Shown: positions 1 through 15,330, counted from the stretch's first letter. The stretch is 64,000 bases of DNA from Halomonas stenophila (GCF_014192275.1 NZ_JACHXR010000004.1:248001-312000), one strand, 5' to 3'. Notes: generated from the sequence alone by a model not told the origin. Program-made: numbers and translations.

Positions 1-294
1 CTCGCCCAGGTGGCGATAGCTGAAGCGGTGCAGGTCGGCGAGGAAGTCCAGGGCATCCTCCGGGCGGCAGTAGACCGGCGTGATGTACTCGAGCAGCGCT
101 TCGGAATAATCCGTGGTGATGTGCGGATGCGTCAGCTTGGAGCCCAGCTCGGCGGGATGCGGGGTCTGGGCGATACGCCCCGCGGCATCGACGCGCAGCC
201 CTTCCTTCTCGATGCCGCGGCGCAGGCGGCCGAGGCGTCCCTGACCGGCCAGGCGGCCGAGTCGTGCGATGAGGGGGAAAAGCGTTTCGGACAA
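1..294 (-). CDS. gshA: Glutamate-cysteine ligase, N-terminal part (runs off left edge)
   Basis: First enzyme of glutathione synthesis, joining glutamate and cysteine with ATP in the cytoplasm. Reading the minus strand by hand gives about 98 residues, including [20 protein letters not shown] and then [20 protein letters not shown], the signature N-terminus of proteobacterial GshA. The rest of the gene lies beyond base 1. I place the start at a TTG at 294 because a GGGGTG ribosome-binding site sits about 8 bases upstream; a GTG at 303 in the same frame is the alternative. The plus-strand open frame over this region is a shadow. Confidence 0.85.
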   Translation of the reverse strand, partial: MSETLFPLIARLGRLAGQGRLGRLRRGIEKEGLRVDAAGRIAQTPHPAELGSKLTHPHITTDYSEALLEYITPVYCRPEDALDFLADLHRFSYRHLGE

Positions 295-399
295 GGTGAA
301 CACCCCATGTCGTGGAAGCCGGCCGGAAGAGGGACCGGCTTCCCGGTTGGCGGTCCGGGCGCCACGGCACCCGCAAGACCTCAGATTATGGTGCCCGAA

Positions 400-490
400 G
401 CCGGCGATTCAAGGTACGCCAGTTTCGAGGTGCGAGCTCGAGGCTTGAGGTTCGGGCCTCGAGCCCGCAGCCCGCAGCCCGCAGCCCTGC
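400..490. repeat. Low-complexity intergenic repeat
   Basis: Gap between tex and gshA. It contains a run of near-repeats built from gaggttcgaggc-like words and three consecutive copies of cccgcag. No coding or promoter signal is evident. Similar degenerate short repeats occur at 6310-6375 and 11481-11505. Confidence 0.5.
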
Positions 491-496
491 TGACGC

Positions 497-2857
<2,361 letters not shown>

Positions 2858-2946
2858 GAAATCCTTGACGTTCAGGGGGCAGAAGTCGCGACAAGGTATC
2901 ACAAACGCGCCCCCGGCGGGCACAAAGCTGCGCCGCCCCAGCGGCC

Positions 2947-3444
2947 TCAGGCGGGGACGAAGGTGAGCGCCAGGCCGTTGTTGCACCAGCGCAGGCCGGT
3001 GGGTGGCGGCCCGTCCTCGAACACATGCCCCTGGTGGCCGCCGCAGCGGGCGCAGTGATACTCGGTGCGCGGGATCAGCATGACCAGATCCAGCTCGGTG
3101 AGCAGGTGTCCCTCGATGTGCTCGAAGAAGCTCGGCCAGCCGGTGCCGGAGTCGTACTTCATGGCGCTGGTGAACAGCAGGAGGTCGCAACCGGCGCAGC
3201 GGTACTCCCCGTCCCGAGTCTCCTTGTCCAGGGGACTGGAGAACGCCGGCTCGGTGCCATCCTCGCGCAGGATCTCGAAACGTGCCTCGCCGAGACGCTC
3301 GCGCCATTCGGCCTCGCTCAGCTCGAGGGGCTCGAGCCCCGGGGCCGGGGCCAGGTCCAGCTTGGGGCGGGCGCCGGCCAGGCCGGGCACCAGGCCGGCC
3401 AACCCCCCGACCCCCAGCAGTCCCAGGAAATTGCGTCGCTTCAT
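2947..3444 (-). CDS. msrB: Peptide-methionine (R)-S-oxide reductase MsrB with Tat-like signal
   Basis: Reduces methionine R-sulfoxide in oxidised proteins. The 165-residue product starts with a twin-arginine-like leader ([13 protein letters not shown]), so export to the periplasm is likely. The MsrB fold follows: zinc-binding pairs CAGC and CARC, the SGTGWPSFF motif, and the catalytic cysteine in RWCNNG near the C-terminus. The RxCxN active-site context is kept although the common INSAS wording has changed. The gene lies in the same direction as tex and upstream of it. Confidence 0.92.
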   Translation of the reverse strand: MKRRNFLGLLGVGGLAGLVPGLAGARPKLDLAPAPGLEPLELSEAEWRERLGEARFEILREDGTEPAFSSPLDKETRDGEYRCAGCDLLLFTSAMKYDSGTGWPSFFEHIEGHLLTELDLVMLIPRTEYHCARCGGHQGHVFEDGPPPTGLRWCNNGLALTFVPA

Positions 3445-3517
3445 GGTCGCTCTCCCGTCGACGGGGTGCCCCCTGTGTCGTGTTCACCCCGCTATCCTTA
3501 CACCGGAGACACCGAAA

Positions 3518-3545
3518 AGAGGGGAAAGCCTCGGCTTTCCCCTCT
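3518..3545 (-). terminator. Rho-independent terminator of pckA
   Basis: A 12-bp perfect stem (3519-3530 with 3533-3544) and a 2-base loop. On the minus strand it is followed by TTTT. It lies 40 bases past the pckA stop and upstream of msrB, so it should end the pckA transcript. Confidence 0.85.
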
Positions 3546-3584
3546 CGGACAGGTCTCGGGCCTCGGGGTTCTCCCCGACGCGTC

Positions 3585-5165
3585 TCAGTTCGGGCGGGGC
3601 CCGGCCTTGACGATGGCCTCGCTGACGCCGTCGAACTTCTTGAAGTTGTCGACGAACTTGCCGGCCAGCTCACGCAGGTGGCGGTCGTAGGCGTCCTTGT
3701 CTGCCCAGGTCTCGCGGGGGTCGAGCAGGCGCGAGTCGACGCCCGGCACGGCGGTCGGCACGTCCAGGTTGAGGCCCTCGACATGGCGGGTCTCGATGTC
3801 ACGCAACACGCCGGTCTGGATGGCGCTGATGATGGCGCGGGTGGTGGGGATGGAGAAACGCGCCCCGCCCTCGCCATAGGCGCCACCGGTCCAGCCGGTA
3901 TTGACCAGGTAGACCTGGGCGTCCTGCGCGGCCACGCGCTTGATCAGCAGGTCGGCATACTCGCGGGCCGGGCGCGGGAAGAAGGGCGCACCGAAGCAGG
4001 TGGAGAAGGTCGCCTCCAGGCCGCTGGAGGAACCCATCTCGGTGGAGCCCACCTTGGCGGTGTAGCCCGACAGGAAGTGGTAGGCCGCGGCCTCCTTGGA
4101 GAGCACCGACACCGGCGGCAGCACGCCGCTCATGTCGCAGGTCAGGAAGACGATGGCGTTGGGCTCGCCGGCACGGTTCTCGGGGACGCGCTTGTCGACG
4201 TGCTCCAGCGGGTAGGCCGCCCGGGAGTTCTGGGTCAGGCTGTCGTCGGCGTAGTCGGGCACGCGACGCTCGTCGAGGACCACGTTCTCCAGCACGGTGC
4301 CGAACCTGATGGCGTTCCAGATCACCGGCTCGTTCTTCTCGGAGAGGTCGATGCACTTGGCGTAGCAGCCGCCCTCGATGTTGAAGACGGTGCCCGGGCC
4401 CCAGCCATGCTCGTCGTCGCCGATCAGGAAGCGTGACGGGTCGGCGGACAGGGTGGTCTTGCCGGTGCCGGACAGGCCGAAGAACAGGGTGGTCTCGCCA
4501 TCCTCGCCGACGTTGGCGCTGCAGTGCATGGGCAGCACGTCGGCGGCAGGCAGCAGGAAGTTCTGTACCGAGAACATGGCCTTCTTCATCTCGCCGGCGT
4601 AGCGCATGCCGGCGATCAGCACCCGACGCTGGGCGAAGTCGAGGATCACGCAGCCGTCGGAGTGGGTGCCGTCCCGGGCCGGGTCACAGACGAAATGGGG
4701 AGCGTTGAGGATGGTCCACTCGTCCTTGGCCGAGGGATTGTAGACCTCGGGACGCACGAACAGGGTTCGACCGAAGAGGTTGTGCCAGGCCGTCTCGGTG
4801 TTGACACGCACCGGCTGGTAGTGGGTCGGGTCGCTGCCCACGTGCAGCTCGGAGACGTAGTGCTCGCTGCTGGTCAGGTAGGCCTCGACGCGGGTCCAGA
4901 GGGCATCGAACCGGGCGGCATCGAACGGCTGGTTGACGCTGCCCCAGTCGATGGCGTCGCGGGTGGACGGCTCGTCGACGATGAAGCGGTCCTTGGGGGA
5001 GCGACCGGTGCGCTGGCCGGTGTTCACCACCAGGGCGCCCTGGGCCGCCAGGCGACCCTCGCCATTGGCCACGGCACGCTCGATCAGCTCGGCGCTACAG
5101 AGGTTGACGTGGGCGGTGGCGGACTGCGGGCTGGCCGCCTGGGAAGCAGCTTGAGTCGTGGTCAT
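3585..5165 (-). CDS. pckA: Phosphoenolpyruvate carboxykinase (ATP)
   Basis: Gluconeogenic enzyme converting oxaloacetate and ATP to phosphoenolpyruvate, CO2 and ADP. The 526-residue protein shows the family signatures: TGRSPKDRF near the N-terminus, the kinase P-loop [11 protein letters not shown] at about residues 232-242, the IGDDEHGW metal-binding segment, and [16 protein letters not shown] in the C-terminal half. It appears to be monocistronic, with a strong terminator downstream and about 250 bases of non-coding DNA upstream. Confidence 0.97.
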   Translation of the reverse strand: MTTTQAASQAASPQSATAHVNLCSAELIERAVANGEGRLAAQGALVVNTGQRTGRSPKDRFIVDEPSTRDAIDWGSVNQPFDAARFDALWTRVEAYLTSSEHYVSELHVGSDPTHYQPVRVNTETAWHNLFGRTLFVRPEVYNPSAKDEWTILNAPHFVCDPARDGTHSDGCVILDFAQRRVLIAGMRYAGEMKKAMFSVQNFLLPAADVLPMHCSANVGEDGETTLFFGLSGTGKTTLSADPSRFLIGDDEHGWGPGTVFNIEGGCYAKCIDLSEKNEPVIWNAIRFGTVLENVVLDERRVPDYADDSLTQNSRAAYPLEHVDKRVPENRAGEPNAIVFLTCDMSGVLPPVSVLSKEAAAYHFLSGYTAKVGSTEMGSSSGLEATFSTCFGAPFFPRPAREYADLLIKRVAAQDAQVYLVNTGWTGGAYGEGGARFSIPTTRAIISAIQTGVLRDIETRHVEGLNLDVPTAVPGVDSRLLDPRETWADKDAYDRHLRELAGKFVDNFKKFDGVSEAIVKAGPRPN

Positions 5166-5418
5166 GTCGATTCCTGGGCCTCGGGGGCCGATTCTCTCTC
5201 GTTTGCCGGGCGTCCTTGACGCAGAGGTCGTTCATCCCCGGCACGCCGCATGCGGTTACCCGTCTCGTCGGCGGCGACCGGTCATGGATGAGACGCGCGC
5301 ATTATGACAAAAACCCGTGCGCCGGGAAACGATGACGTTGCCAGACGTTCTTGTAATTTTACTACCACATCAGCGCCATTGACTCCAAGAATGGTCCTCT
5401 TCGCCGCTACCGCCAGGC
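5166..5418. other. pckA upstream region
   Basis: About 250 bases without a gene, between the hslO stop and the pckA start. A more AT-rich patch at 5345-5395 is a plausible place for the pckA promoter, but I could not fix a convincing -35/-10 pair. Confidence 0.35.
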
Positions 5419-6294
5419 TCAGTGCAGGGTCGGCGGCGGCCCCTCGGGATCGTCGAGCATGGCCTCCACCTCGGCAACGGTGAACTCGTAGCGGGTATGG
5501 CAGAAATGGCACTGGGTCGCGATACCGCCCTGCTCGGCCAGGATATCGCGCAGCTCCTCGTCGCCCAGGGTCAGCAGCGCGCCGGCGATCCGCTCCCGGG
5601 AGCAGCTGCAGGCGAAGCGCAGGGCCTTGGGCGCGAAGACGCGCACCGTCTCCTCGTGGTAGAGGCGATGCAGCAGCTCACGCTGATCGACCTCGAGCAA
5701 CTCCGCGGGCGTGAGGGTGGCGGCCAGCTGGACCGTGCGATCCCAGGCATCGTCGTCCTGGTTCAGCGACTCGTCGGGCAGGCGCTGCAGCAGCAGGCCG
5801 CCGGCGTGCCGGCCGTCGTCGGCCAGCCACAGCCGGGTCGGCAGCTGTTCCGACTGGCTGAAGTAGTCCTCGAGGCAGCCCGCCAGGCTGTCCCGATGCA
5901 GGGCGACGACTCCCTGGTAGCGTCGCCCTTCCCGGGGGTCCAGGGTGATGGTGATCCGTCCCTCGCCGAGCAGTTCGGCGAAACCGGCGTCCTCGGCGGG
6001 CAGCGACGCCTCCTCGTCGAGCCGGGCGATGGCGCGCAGCTCGCCGCCCGGATTGGACTCGGCCATCAGCATCGTCAGCGGCCCCTCGCCGCGCACCTCG
6101 ATGCTCAGGGTGCCGTCGAGCTTGACGGTCTCGGTCAGCAGGGCCACGGCGGCCAGCAGCTCGCCCAGCTGGCGGGTCACCGCCGGCGGGTAGTCATGGC
6201 GCTCCATCACCTCGGCATGGGCCTGCTCGAGGGTGACGATCTCGCCACGGACGTTGGTGCGTTCGAAGAGAAAACGCTGGATCTGGTCACTCAT
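5419..6294 (-). CDS. hslO: Redox-regulated chaperone Hsp33
   Basis: Holdase chaperone activated by oxidative unfolding. The 291-residue length is typical. The C-terminal redox switch is present as a CxC pair (C229, C231) and a CxxC pair (C262, C265), which bind zinc in the reduced state. hslR and a YrfG-like phosphatase lie upstream in the same direction, matching the yrfG-hslR-hslO grouping known from enterobacteria. Confidence 0.95.
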   Translation of the reverse strand: MSDQIQRFLFERTNVRGEIVTLEQAHAEVMERHDYPPAVTRQLGELLAAVALLTETVKLDGTLSIEVRGEGPLTMLMAESNPGGELRAIARLDEEASLPAEDAGFAELLGEGRITITLDPREGRRYQGVVALHRDSLAGCLEDYFSQSEQLPTRLWLADDGRHAGGLLLQRLPDESLNQDDDAWDRTVQLAATLTPAELLEVDQRELLHRLYHEETVRVFAPKALRFACSCSRERIAGALLTLGDEELRDILAEQGGIATQCHFCHTRYEFTVAEVEAMLDDPEGPPPTLH

Positions 6295-6309
6295 GATACT
6301 TGCCTGATA

Positions 6310-6375
6310 TTGGGTAAGGAGTGAGGGGCAAAGGGTTAGGAGTGAAGGGAGAAGTGCGAGGAGTCAAGAGTGGGG
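6310..6375. repeat. Purine-rich short repeats between hslR and hslO
   Basis: Several imperfect copies of ggagtgagggg/ggagtgaaggg/gaggagtcaag. The same words appear in inverted orientation just before the lon stop (11481-11505), so this looks like a dispersed degenerate repeat rather than a regulatory site. Confidence 0.45.
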
Positions 6376-6382
6376 AATCCCC

Positions 6383-6769
6383 TCAGGCGTCATCTCCCCG
6401 CATGAAGCGCTTGATCTCGCGACGCTGCTTCTTGTCCGGGCGCTTCAGGGGGTGTTGCATGGCCTGGTTGGCCTGGCGGCGATTCTCGGCTTCTCGGGTC
6501 CGGCGGGCCTCGCTCTCCGGCGTCTCGCGATACAGCTCGCGGGCCTCGGGGGCCCCCCGGCGCTGCTCGGAGAGGGCCAGCACCTCGACTTCCCAGACAT
6601 CCCAGCCCTGGGGAAGGCGAATCAGCGCGCCGACCTCGACGGCCTTGCTGGTCTTGGCGCGGGCGCCGTTGTAGTGGACCTTGCCCCCCTCGATGGCCTT
6701 CTTGGCCAGTTGACGGGTCTTGAAGAAGCGTGCCGCCCACAGCCACTTGTCGAGCCTGACGCTAGACAT
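6383..6769 (-). CDS. hslR: Heat-shock protein Hsp15 (S4-domain RNA-binding protein)
   Basis: Binds free 50S subunits carrying nascent chains during heat stress. The 128-residue product opens with the S4 domain signature RLDKWLWAARFFKTR and VHYNGARAKTSK. The tail is basic, rich in Arg, Lys and Glu. The start at 6769 is chosen by homology; it overlaps the upstream phosphatase gene by 8 bases, so the two are probably co-transcribed. An open frame continues upstream inside the phosphatase gene but is a shadow there. Confidence 0.93.
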   Translation of the reverse strand: MSSVRLDKWLWAARFFKTRQLAKKAIEGGKVHYNGARAKTSKAVEVGALIRLPQGWDVWEVEVLALSEQRRGAPEARELYRETPESEARRTREAENRRQANQAMQHPLKRPDKKQRREIKRFMRGDDA

Positions 6770-7442
6770 CCTCGCCTCCGACCGGGGGCCGGTTGTCGGG
6801 CAGGATGGCGGCGAAACGCTCGAGGGCGATGAACTCCTCGAGTTCCTTCTCGGGGCGCCGGCTGTCGGGCTGCTTGATGCCCAGCAGATGACGGATACCG
6901 AACTCCCGGGCGCTCTCCAGCACCGCCGGATTGTCGTCGATGAACAGTGTGCGGATCGGATCGAAGGGCTCCACCTCCTGGAGGGCGAACCAGAACTCCT
7001 GGGCCTCCTTGGGCACGCCCAGGTCGGCCGAGGAGACGATGGCATCGACGAAGTCCTCGAGGCCGGTCAGCGGCAGCTTCAGGGCCAGGCTCTCGCGGTC
7101 GGCATTGGTCGCCAGCACCACCCGCGGGTGAGCCCGCTTGAGCCAGCGCAGGAAGTCCAGGGCGTCGCTGCGCAGGCCGATCAGGTGCTGCACCTCTCGC
7201 TTGAGCGCCAGGATATCGACGCCCAGTTCACGGCTCCAGTAGGCCAGGCTGTACCAGTTGAGGGTGCCCTGCTCGCGAAGGATCCGCGCGCGGAGCTCCT
7301 CCTGGGTGGCCTCGTCGAGGCGGTGCAGTTCCACATAGCGACGCGGCAGGTGCTCCAGCCAGAAGTGGCTGTCGAAATGCAGGTCCAGCAGGGTGCCGTC
7401 CATGTCCAGCAGGACGGTGTCGATGGCGCGCCAATCGATCAT
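6762..7442 (-). CDS. yrfG: HAD-family GMP/IMP nucleotidase, YrfG type
   Basis: Haloacid-dehalogenase phosphatase, probably acting on purine nucleoside monophosphates. The 226-residue protein has motif I DMDGTLLD (nucleophile D13, acid D15), motif II ATN in VLATNAD, and motif III/IV around VPKEAQEFW and LFIDDNPAVL. It overlaps hslR by 8 bases in the same direction. The specific substrate is inferred from the E. coli neighbourhood and not visible in the sequence. Confidence 0.85.
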   Translation of the reverse strand: MIDWRAIDTVLLDMDGTLLDLHFDSHFWLEHLPRRYVELHRLDEATQEELRARILREQGTLNWYSLAYWSRELGVDILALKREVQHLIGLRSDALDFLRWLKRAHPRVVLATNADRESLALKLPLTGLEDFVDAIVSSADLGVPKEAQEFWFALQEVEPFDPIRTLFIDDNPAVLESAREFGIRHLLGIKQPDSRRPEKELEEFIALERFAAILPDNRPPVGGEDV

Positions 7443-7548
7443 CTTGGCTCCTCGTCAGGGCAGGCCAGTGACGTCTACGAAGGGGGAAGACGTGATAGTG
7501 TAACCAATCGACGCCATGCTCGCATTCCGCTGCCCGACCGGAGACGCC

Positions 7549-8133
7549 ATGTCCGACCACCATCCCTCCAAGCCCCACGTCCTGGCCCGGCGCAGCGTCG
7601 CCCGCAGCCGGCTGTTCCATGTCGAGGAGATGGAGCTGCGATTCTCGAACGGCGCCGAGCGCACCTTCGAGCGACTGGGCGGCACCGGCCGGGGCCTCGG
7701 GGCGGTGATGATCGTGGCCATGCCCGACCCGGAGCACGTGCTGCTGATCCGCGAGTATGCCGCGGGGGTCGAGGACTATGCCCTGACGCTGCCCAAGGGG
7801 CTGGTGGACCCGGGGGAGGACCTCGTCACCGCGGCCAACCGCGAGCTGATGGAGGAATGCGGCTTCGGGGCCCATCGCATCGAGCCGCTGGTGGAGCTGA
7901 CCCTGGCGCCCAACTACATGCGCCATCGCATGCAGGTGATGCTGGCTAGCGACCTCTACCCCAAGCGGCTGCCGGGGGACGAGCCCGAACCGCTGATCGT
8001 CGAGACCCATGCCCTGGACGAGATATCCGCCCTGCTGGCCCGGGAGGACTTCCACGAGGCCCGGGCCATCGCGGCGCTGTTCATCGCCCGCGACAAGCTG
8101 CGCAGCGAGGCCAGCGAACCCACACTCTGGTAA
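7549..8133 (+). CDS. nudE: ADP compounds hydrolase NudE (Nudix)
   Basis: Hydrolyses ADP-ribose, Ap3A and NADH-type compounds. The 194-residue product carries a complete Nudix box, from GLVDPGEDLV through RELMEECGF, at about residues 84-106. I take the ATG at 7549, which has GGAG 5-6 bases upstream; an in-frame ATG at 7516 lacks such a site. It is transcribed divergently from the yrfG-hslR-hslO group and converges on the oxidoreductase gene. Confidence 0.9.
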   Translation: MSDHHPSKPHVLARRSVARSRLFHVEEMELRFSNGAERTFERLGGTGRGLGAVMIVAMPDPEHVLLIREYAAGVEDYALTLPKGLVDPGEDLVTAANRELMEECGFGAHRIEPLVELTLAPNYMRHRMQVMLASDLYPKRLPGDEPEPLIVETHALDEISALLAREDFHEARAIAALFIARDKLRSEASEPTLW

Positions 8134-8180
8134 GGAACCGCCCGCCCCCGGATCGGCAGGGGCCGGGCGACATGCCACCG

Positions 8181-9272
8181 CTACCCCTTGGCGTGGAGCC
8201 GGCGCGGCAGGCTGCCCCCCTCCTTGAGCTTGACCCAACGCCCCTGACGGTAGCTGTCCAGGCCGGCCTCGAGCAGGGTCATCACCTCCAGCGCCTCCTC
8301 GGCGGTGACCGGCGGCGGCGTGCCCCGCAGCAGGGTCCGGGCAATGCCGTCATAGTAGGCCCGGTAGTCGCCGGGGACGCCCTCGACCTCGTGATGGACG
8401 AGCACCACCTCGTCGCCCTCCCCCTCGTTCACGGTCAGGCGTCCCGGGGATGGGTCGACCCCCCAGGCCGGCTGGGGGCTCTCGCCCTCCTTGAGCCAGG
8501 CCTCCTGGGGATCGAGGCCGTACTTGACGAAGCTTCCCCGGGTGCCATTCACCCGCAGACGCGGCGTGGGCTCGGCCACCAGGGCGCTGGCCCTGAGGGT
8601 CACGCGCAGTCGGTCATACTCCAGCACCGCCAGGAAGTCGTCATCGATCTCGGCGCCGTCACGCAGCGAGGCCAGCTCCAGCAGGATCGCACGGGGCATG
8701 CCGAACAGCGCCCTGGCCTGATCCAGCAGGTGCGGCCCCAGGTCGTACCAGATGCCGCTGCCGGGACGATGCTGTTCCCGCCAGCGATCGGGCACCTCGG
8801 GCCGGAAACGATCGAAACGCGACTCCACCTCGACCACCCGCCCCAGGCGCTCCTCATCGAGCAGCGCCTTCAGGGTCAGGAAGTCACTGTCCCAGCGGCG
8901 ATTGTGGAAGACGCTGAGCAGCCGATCCGCATTGTCGGCCTGGGACTTGAGTTGCCGGGCCTCGGCCAGGGAGACCGCGAAGGGCTTGTCGAGCACCACG
9001 TGCTTGCCCTTGGCCAGGGCCGCCTTGGCCAGCGGGAAGTGGGTCTCGTTCGGCGTGGCGATCACCACCAGGTCGATGTCACGATCGGTGAACAGCGACG
9101 TCGCCTTGGCGTGGGCCGTCACCTCCGGATAGGCCGCCTGCACCCCGTCCGTGTCGCTGGAGACGATGGCGGAGAGCTCGAGCCCCGGGGCGGCCTGGAT
9201 CAGGGGGGCGTGAAAGGTCCTGCCGGCCATGCCGAAGCCGATCAGGCCGACGTTGAGGGTCTGGGTCTTCAT
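8181..9272 (-). CDS. Gfo/Idh/MocA-family oxidoreductase, YdgJ-like
   Basis: NAD(P)-dependent dehydrogenase of unknown substrate, probably a sugar or polyol. The N-terminal Rossmann motif is GLIGFGMAG (residues 9-17). The family EKP motif appears as VLDKPFAVS, and FHNRRWDSDF matches the YdgJ subgroup as I recall it. The 363-residue length is normal. It is a single gene: nudE converges from the left and ilvD lies upstream behind its own hairpin. Confidence 0.87.
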   Translation of the reverse strand: MKTQTLNVGLIGFGMAGRTFHAPLIQAAPGLELSAIVSSDTDGVQAAYPEVTAHAKATSLFTDRDIDLVVIATPNETHFPLAKAALAKGKHVVLDKPFAVSLAEARQLKSQADNADRLLSVFHNRRWDSDFLTLKALLDEERLGRVVEVESRFDRFRPEVPDRWREQHRPGSGIWYDLGPHLLDQARALFGMPRAILLELASLRDGAEIDDDFLAVLEYDRLRVTLRASALVAEPTPRLRVNGTRGSFVKYGLDPQEAWLKEGESPQPAWGVDPSPGRLTVNEGEGDEVVLVHHEVEGVPGDYRAYYDGIARTLLRGTPPPVTAEEALEVMTLLEAGLDSYRQGRWVKLKEGGSLPRRLHAKG

Positions 9273-9307
9273 CTAGGCGACTTCCCAACTGAAGCGAAGC
9301 GAATCAT

Positions 9308-9329
9308 CCGCCCCGGTGAACGGGGGCGG
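9308..9329 (-). terminator. Hairpin downstream of ilvD
   Basis: GC stem (9308-9314 with 9322-9329) around a 7-base loop, ten bases beyond the ilvD stop. No T-run is seen, so termination efficiency is uncertain. Confidence 0.5.
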
Positions 9330-9338
9330 CTGTGTGTA

Positions 9339-11183
9339 TCAATCGAGCTTGGTCAGGTCGCGCACCGCGCCCTTGTCGGCGGAAGTGGCCAGCAGCGCAT
9401 AGGCCTTGAGCGCCGCCGAGACCTTGCGGTCACGCTGGATGCTCGGCTTCCAGGCCTCACGGCCGCGGGCCTCCTGGGCCTGGCGGCGCCGTTCGAGCTC
9501 CTCGTCGGAGAGCTTGACGTCGATGGCCCGGCCCGGGATGTCGATGCGAATGATGTCGCCGCTCTCCACCAGGCCGATGGCCCCGCCCGCGGCGGCCTCC
9601 GGCGAGACGTGACCGATGGACAGCCCCGAGGTACCGCCGGAGAAACGCCCGTCGGTGAGCAGCGCACAGGCCTTGCCCAGGCCCTTGGACTTCAGGTATG
9701 AGGTCGGGTACAGCATCTCCTGCATGCCCGGCCCGCCCTTGGGGCCCTCGTAGCGGATGACCACCACCTCGCCTTCCTTCACCTCGCCCTCGAGGATGTG
9801 CGCCACCGCCTGGTCCTGGGACTCCACCACGTGGGCGGGCCCCTCGAAGACCAGGATGGACTCGTCGACGCCGGCGGTCTTCACCACGCAGCCGTTCCGG
9901 GCGATGTTGCCCTGGAGCACGGCGAGGCCGCCTTCCCGGGAGAAGGCATGCTCGAGGTCGCGGATGCAGCCCGTGGCCCGGTCGCCATCGAGGCTCGGCC
10001 AACGGGCGCTCTGGGAAAACGCCACCTGGGTGGGCACGCCGCCGGGGCCGGCCCGGTAGAACTCCATCACTTCGGCGCTCGGCGAGCGCATGATGTCCCA
10101 CTCCTCCAGGGCCTCGGCCAGGCTATCGCCGTAGACGGTCGGCACCCGGGTATCCAGCACCCCGGCACGATCGAGTTCGCCGAGGATCGCCATGATGCCG
10201 CCGGCCCGGTGGACGTCCTCGATATGGTACTTCTGGGTGTTGGGCGCCACCTTGCACAGCTGCGGCACCTCCCGGGACAGGCGATCGATATCGGTCATGT
10301 CGAAATCGATCTCCGCCTCCTGGGCCGCGGCCAGCAGGTGCAGGATGGTGTTGGTGGAGCCGCCCATGGCGATGTCCAGGGTCATGGCGTTCTTGAACGC
10401 CGCCTTGGCGCCGATGGCCCGCGGCAGCAGGTGGGCCTCGTCGCCCTCGTAGTAGCGCTTGGCCAGCTCGACGATGCGGTGGCCTGCGGTCTCGAACAAC
10501 CGACGACGATCGGCGTGGGTGGCCACCACGGTGCCGTTGCCGGGCAACGCCAGGCCCAGGGCTTCCATCAGGCAGTTCATGGAGTTGGCGGTGAACATCC
10601 CCGAGCAGCTGCCGCAGGTCGGGCAGGCGCTGCGCTCGACCTCGTTGAGGGTCGCCTCGTCGACACTGTCATCGGCGGCCATCACCATGGCATCGACCAG
10701 GTCGAGGCCGTGGTCGAGCAGTTGGGTCTTGCCCGCCTCCATGGGACCGCCGGAGACGAAGATCACCGGGATGTTGAGGCGCATGGCGGCCATCAGCATC
10801 CCCGGGGTGATCTTGTCGCAGTTGGAGATGCACACCAGGGCGTCGGCGCAGTGGGCGTTGACCATGTACTCGACGCTGTCGGCGATGATGTCGCGGCTGG
10901 GCAGCGAGTAGAGCATGCCGTCGTGGCCCATGGCGATGCCGTCGTCCACGGCGATGGTGTTGAACTCCTTGGCCACCCCGCCGGCCTTCTCGATCTCCCT
11001 TGCCACCAGCTGGCCCATGTCCTTGAGGTGCACATGGCCCGGCACGAACTGGGTGAAGGAATTGGCCACGGCGATGATCGGCTTGTGGAAGTCGTCATCC
11101 TTCATGCCGGTGGCGCGCCACAGGGCGCGGGCACCGGCCATGTTGCGGCCGGCGGTGGTGGTGCGGGAGCGATACTCGGGCAT
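9339..11183 (-). CDS. ilvD: Dihydroxy-acid dehydratase
   Basis: Iron-sulfur enzyme of branched-chain amino-acid synthesis that dehydrates dihydroxy-acids to 2-keto acids. The 614-residue protein has the [11 protein letters not shown] cluster-binding motif, the [19 protein letters not shown] motif and the C-terminal [12 protein letters not shown] motif. The ATG at 11183 begins the conserved [10 protein letters not shown]. The longer open frame upstream is non-coding repeat sequence. It stands apart from other ilv genes. Confidence 0.96.
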   Translation of the reverse strand: MPEYRSRTTTAGRNMAGARALWRATGMKDDDFHKPIIAVANSFTQFVPGHVHLKDMGQLVAREIEKAGGVAKEFNTIAVDDGIAMGHDGMLYSLPSRDIIADSVEYMVNAHCADALVCISNCDKITPGMLMAAMRLNIPVIFVSGGPMEAGKTQLLDHGLDLVDAMVMAADDSVDEATLNEVERSACPTCGSCSGMFTANSMNCLMEALGLALPGNGTVVATHADRRRLFETAGHRIVELAKRYYEGDEAHLLPRAIGAKAAFKNAMTLDIAMGGSTNTILHLLAAAQEAEIDFDMTDIDRLSREVPQLCKVAPNTQKYHIEDVHRAGGIMAILGELDRAGVLDTRVPTVYGDSLAEALEEWDIMRSPSAEVMEFYRAGPGGVPTQVAFSQSARWPSLDGDRATGCIRDLEHAFSREGGLAVLQGNIARNGCVVKTAGVDESILVFEGPAHVVESQDQAVAHILEGEVKEGEVVVIRYEGPKGGPGMQEMLYPTSYLKSKGLGKACALLTDGRFSGGTSGLSIGHVSPEAAAGGAIGLVESGDIIRIDIPGRAIDVKLSDEELERRRQAQEARGREAWKPSIQRDRKVSAALKAYALLATSADKGAVRDLTKLD

Positions 11184-11374
11184 GGTGTCCTCTTGAGATG
11201 CTGCATGCCGCCCTGGGTCGGGCCCGGGCGATCCTTGGTGTCCAGTGCGCCCGATTCTGTCATGCCCCCGGGCAGGGAGCCAGTGCCTCGACCCCACGCA
11301 ACAGGGAGATCACACCTCGCCCTACCCAGCGCTACCGCAGATAGCGGGTATCGCTCGGGGCTGATCCGTCGACA

Positions 11375-11478
11375 AGCCTGTAGGTCGGATAAGCCGAAGG
11401 CGCATCCGGCGTGGCGGAGACGCTATCGACCTGGTCTGTCGGGTGCGCTCGCAGGCTCGCTTACCCACCCTACGGCGA
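11375..11478. repeat. BIME-like inverted repeat pair, copy A
   Basis: A GTAGGTCGGATAAGCCGAAG module (about 11380-11413) is followed by an inverted relative (about 11437-11475, gtcgggtgcgctcg...cttaccc). The two can pair into a long imperfect hairpin. The same modules recur in the opposite order at 21790-21890. This is typical of REP/BIME elements in intergenic DNA. It fills most of the gap between lon and ilvD. Confidence 0.75.
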
Positions 11479-11505
11479 CTTCATCCCCTCACTCCTCACT
11501 CCTCG

Positions 11506-13941
<2,436 letters not shown>

Positions 13942-14020
13942 GCGTACCTCAATCCTGAAGGGACGGGACATGTCGCCCGGTGATGTCTCCGGGATGCGGG
14001 CACCGAGGCCGAACTTCAAG

Positions 14021-15265
14021 TCATAGCAGGCGTTCGAGAACCGGTGGCAGGGGCCGACCGTTGAGTCGCACCTCGCCGCGCACCACGTCGATCTGCAGTT
14101 CCCGGGTGTCCAGCGGCAGGCCCAGCCACAGCGCCATCACGGGCGGCACCCGGTGCCACAGGAAGTCGCCGTCGAGGCGGGTCCGCCATTCGGCCCGCTC
14201 CGCCGGTGAATCCAGTGCCAGCGGGTCCAGCGCCGCCAGGTCACGGGCATCGAAGATCAGCGTGCCCTCCCCTTCCAGGGCCAGCCCCAGCATCGGGCTG
14301 TCCAGGTCGGCCTCGAGGAGGTCGAGCCGCGGCGAGTCGGCGAGCAGGCCACGCAGCGACGGCGCGAGATCGGCCAGCACTTCCCGTCCTGTGGTATCGG
14401 CAGAGCCCCTCGCCGCCTCGCGCCGCAGCCCATCCAGCAGTTCGCGCAGGGCGTCGGCGTCGATCCGCGACAGCTCGGCGGTCACCCCGCCGGTCAGCAG
14501 CACCTGGTCGGCGGAGCGCACCTCACCGAGAGTCAGCTCGCTGCGGATCCGCAGCTCCCGCTCGTCGAGCAGGGTCTTGCTGTGCAGCCTGATCTCGTCG
14601 GCTTCGAGCACCAGGTCCGGCGAGCGCCAGCGCAGCCCCTCGACCTTGAGCAGGTCCTGCTGGGTGAAATGATAGGCGCCTTCAGTATAGGCATAGCGGC
14701 TTTCCAGGGTCACCGGTCCCGCCTGCAACTGCGCCTCGCCGTCGTCGAGGCGCAGCGAGGGCAGCCGTGCGCGCAGCCGCCAGTCGCCGAAGCCCCCCTG
14801 GAAGGCGATGCGTGTCCCCTGCAGGGACAGGGTTCGCCCCTGCTGATGAAAGACCAGCGGCGAGAGCGCCAGGGCGCCGTCGAAGGTCCCCGAGAGGACG
14901 TGGTAGCGGGCCTCCCAGCGGGGCGGCGAGGCCTCCACGGCGCCGAAGAGGGTCTCGCCCGCCGGCGCCATGTGGGGCGTGAGGGTCCCGTCCAGGCGGG
15001 TACCGAGCACGCCATGACGGGCGCGGTAGACGACATCGACGTGCCAGGCATCACCGAACAGCGGCGACAGGTGCAGCACCCCATGGGAGGCGAGCCAGCC
15101 TCGCTCGACGTCGCTGCGGCGGATCGACAGCTCTCCCCGAGCCTGCAGGTCCTCGACGGCGCGGGCCAGTTCACGCTCGAAGAGCAGGCCCGCCACGGTC
15201 TGGGCCACCGCCCAGGCCAGGGCCAGCACCGCCAGCACCGGGGCGATCAGGCGCTCCTTGCGCAT
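14021..15265 (-). CDS. DUF945 (YdgA-like) membrane-anchored protein
   Basis: A 414-residue protein with one N-terminal hydrophobic helix (VLAVLALAWAVAQTVAGLLF), then a long repetitive beta-rich region of Leu/Arg/Asp-rich strands. This layout fits the DUF945/YdgA family of inner-membrane-anchored periplasmic proteins of unknown function. It lies downstream of pgpA in the same direction and upstream of lon. No catalytic motif was seen. Confidence 0.75.
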   Translation of the reverse strand: MRKERLIAPVLAVLALAWAVAQTVAGLLFERELARAVEDLQARGELSIRRSDVERGWLASHGVLHLSPLFGDAWHVDVVYRARHGVLGTRLDGTLTPHMAPAGETLFGAVEASPPRWEARYHVLSGTFDGALALSPLVFHQQGRTLSLQGTRIAFQGGFGDWRLRARLPSLRLDDGEAQLQAGPVTLESRYAYTEGAYHFTQQDLLKVEGLRWRSPDLVLEADEIRLHSKTLLDERELRIRSELTLGEVRSADQVLLTGGVTAELSRIDADALRELLDGLRREAARGSADTTGREVLADLAPSLRGLLADSPRLDLLEADLDSPMLGLALEGEGTLIFDARDLAALDPLALDSPAERAEWRTRLDGDFLWHRVPPVMALWLGLPLDTRELQIDVVRGEVRLNGRPLPPVLERLL

Positions 15266-15330
15266 CGTTCACTCCTTGTCCCGAGGGGCGACGTCCTGTC
15301 GCGACTACCGTCCCGGCCCGCCGACGCGGC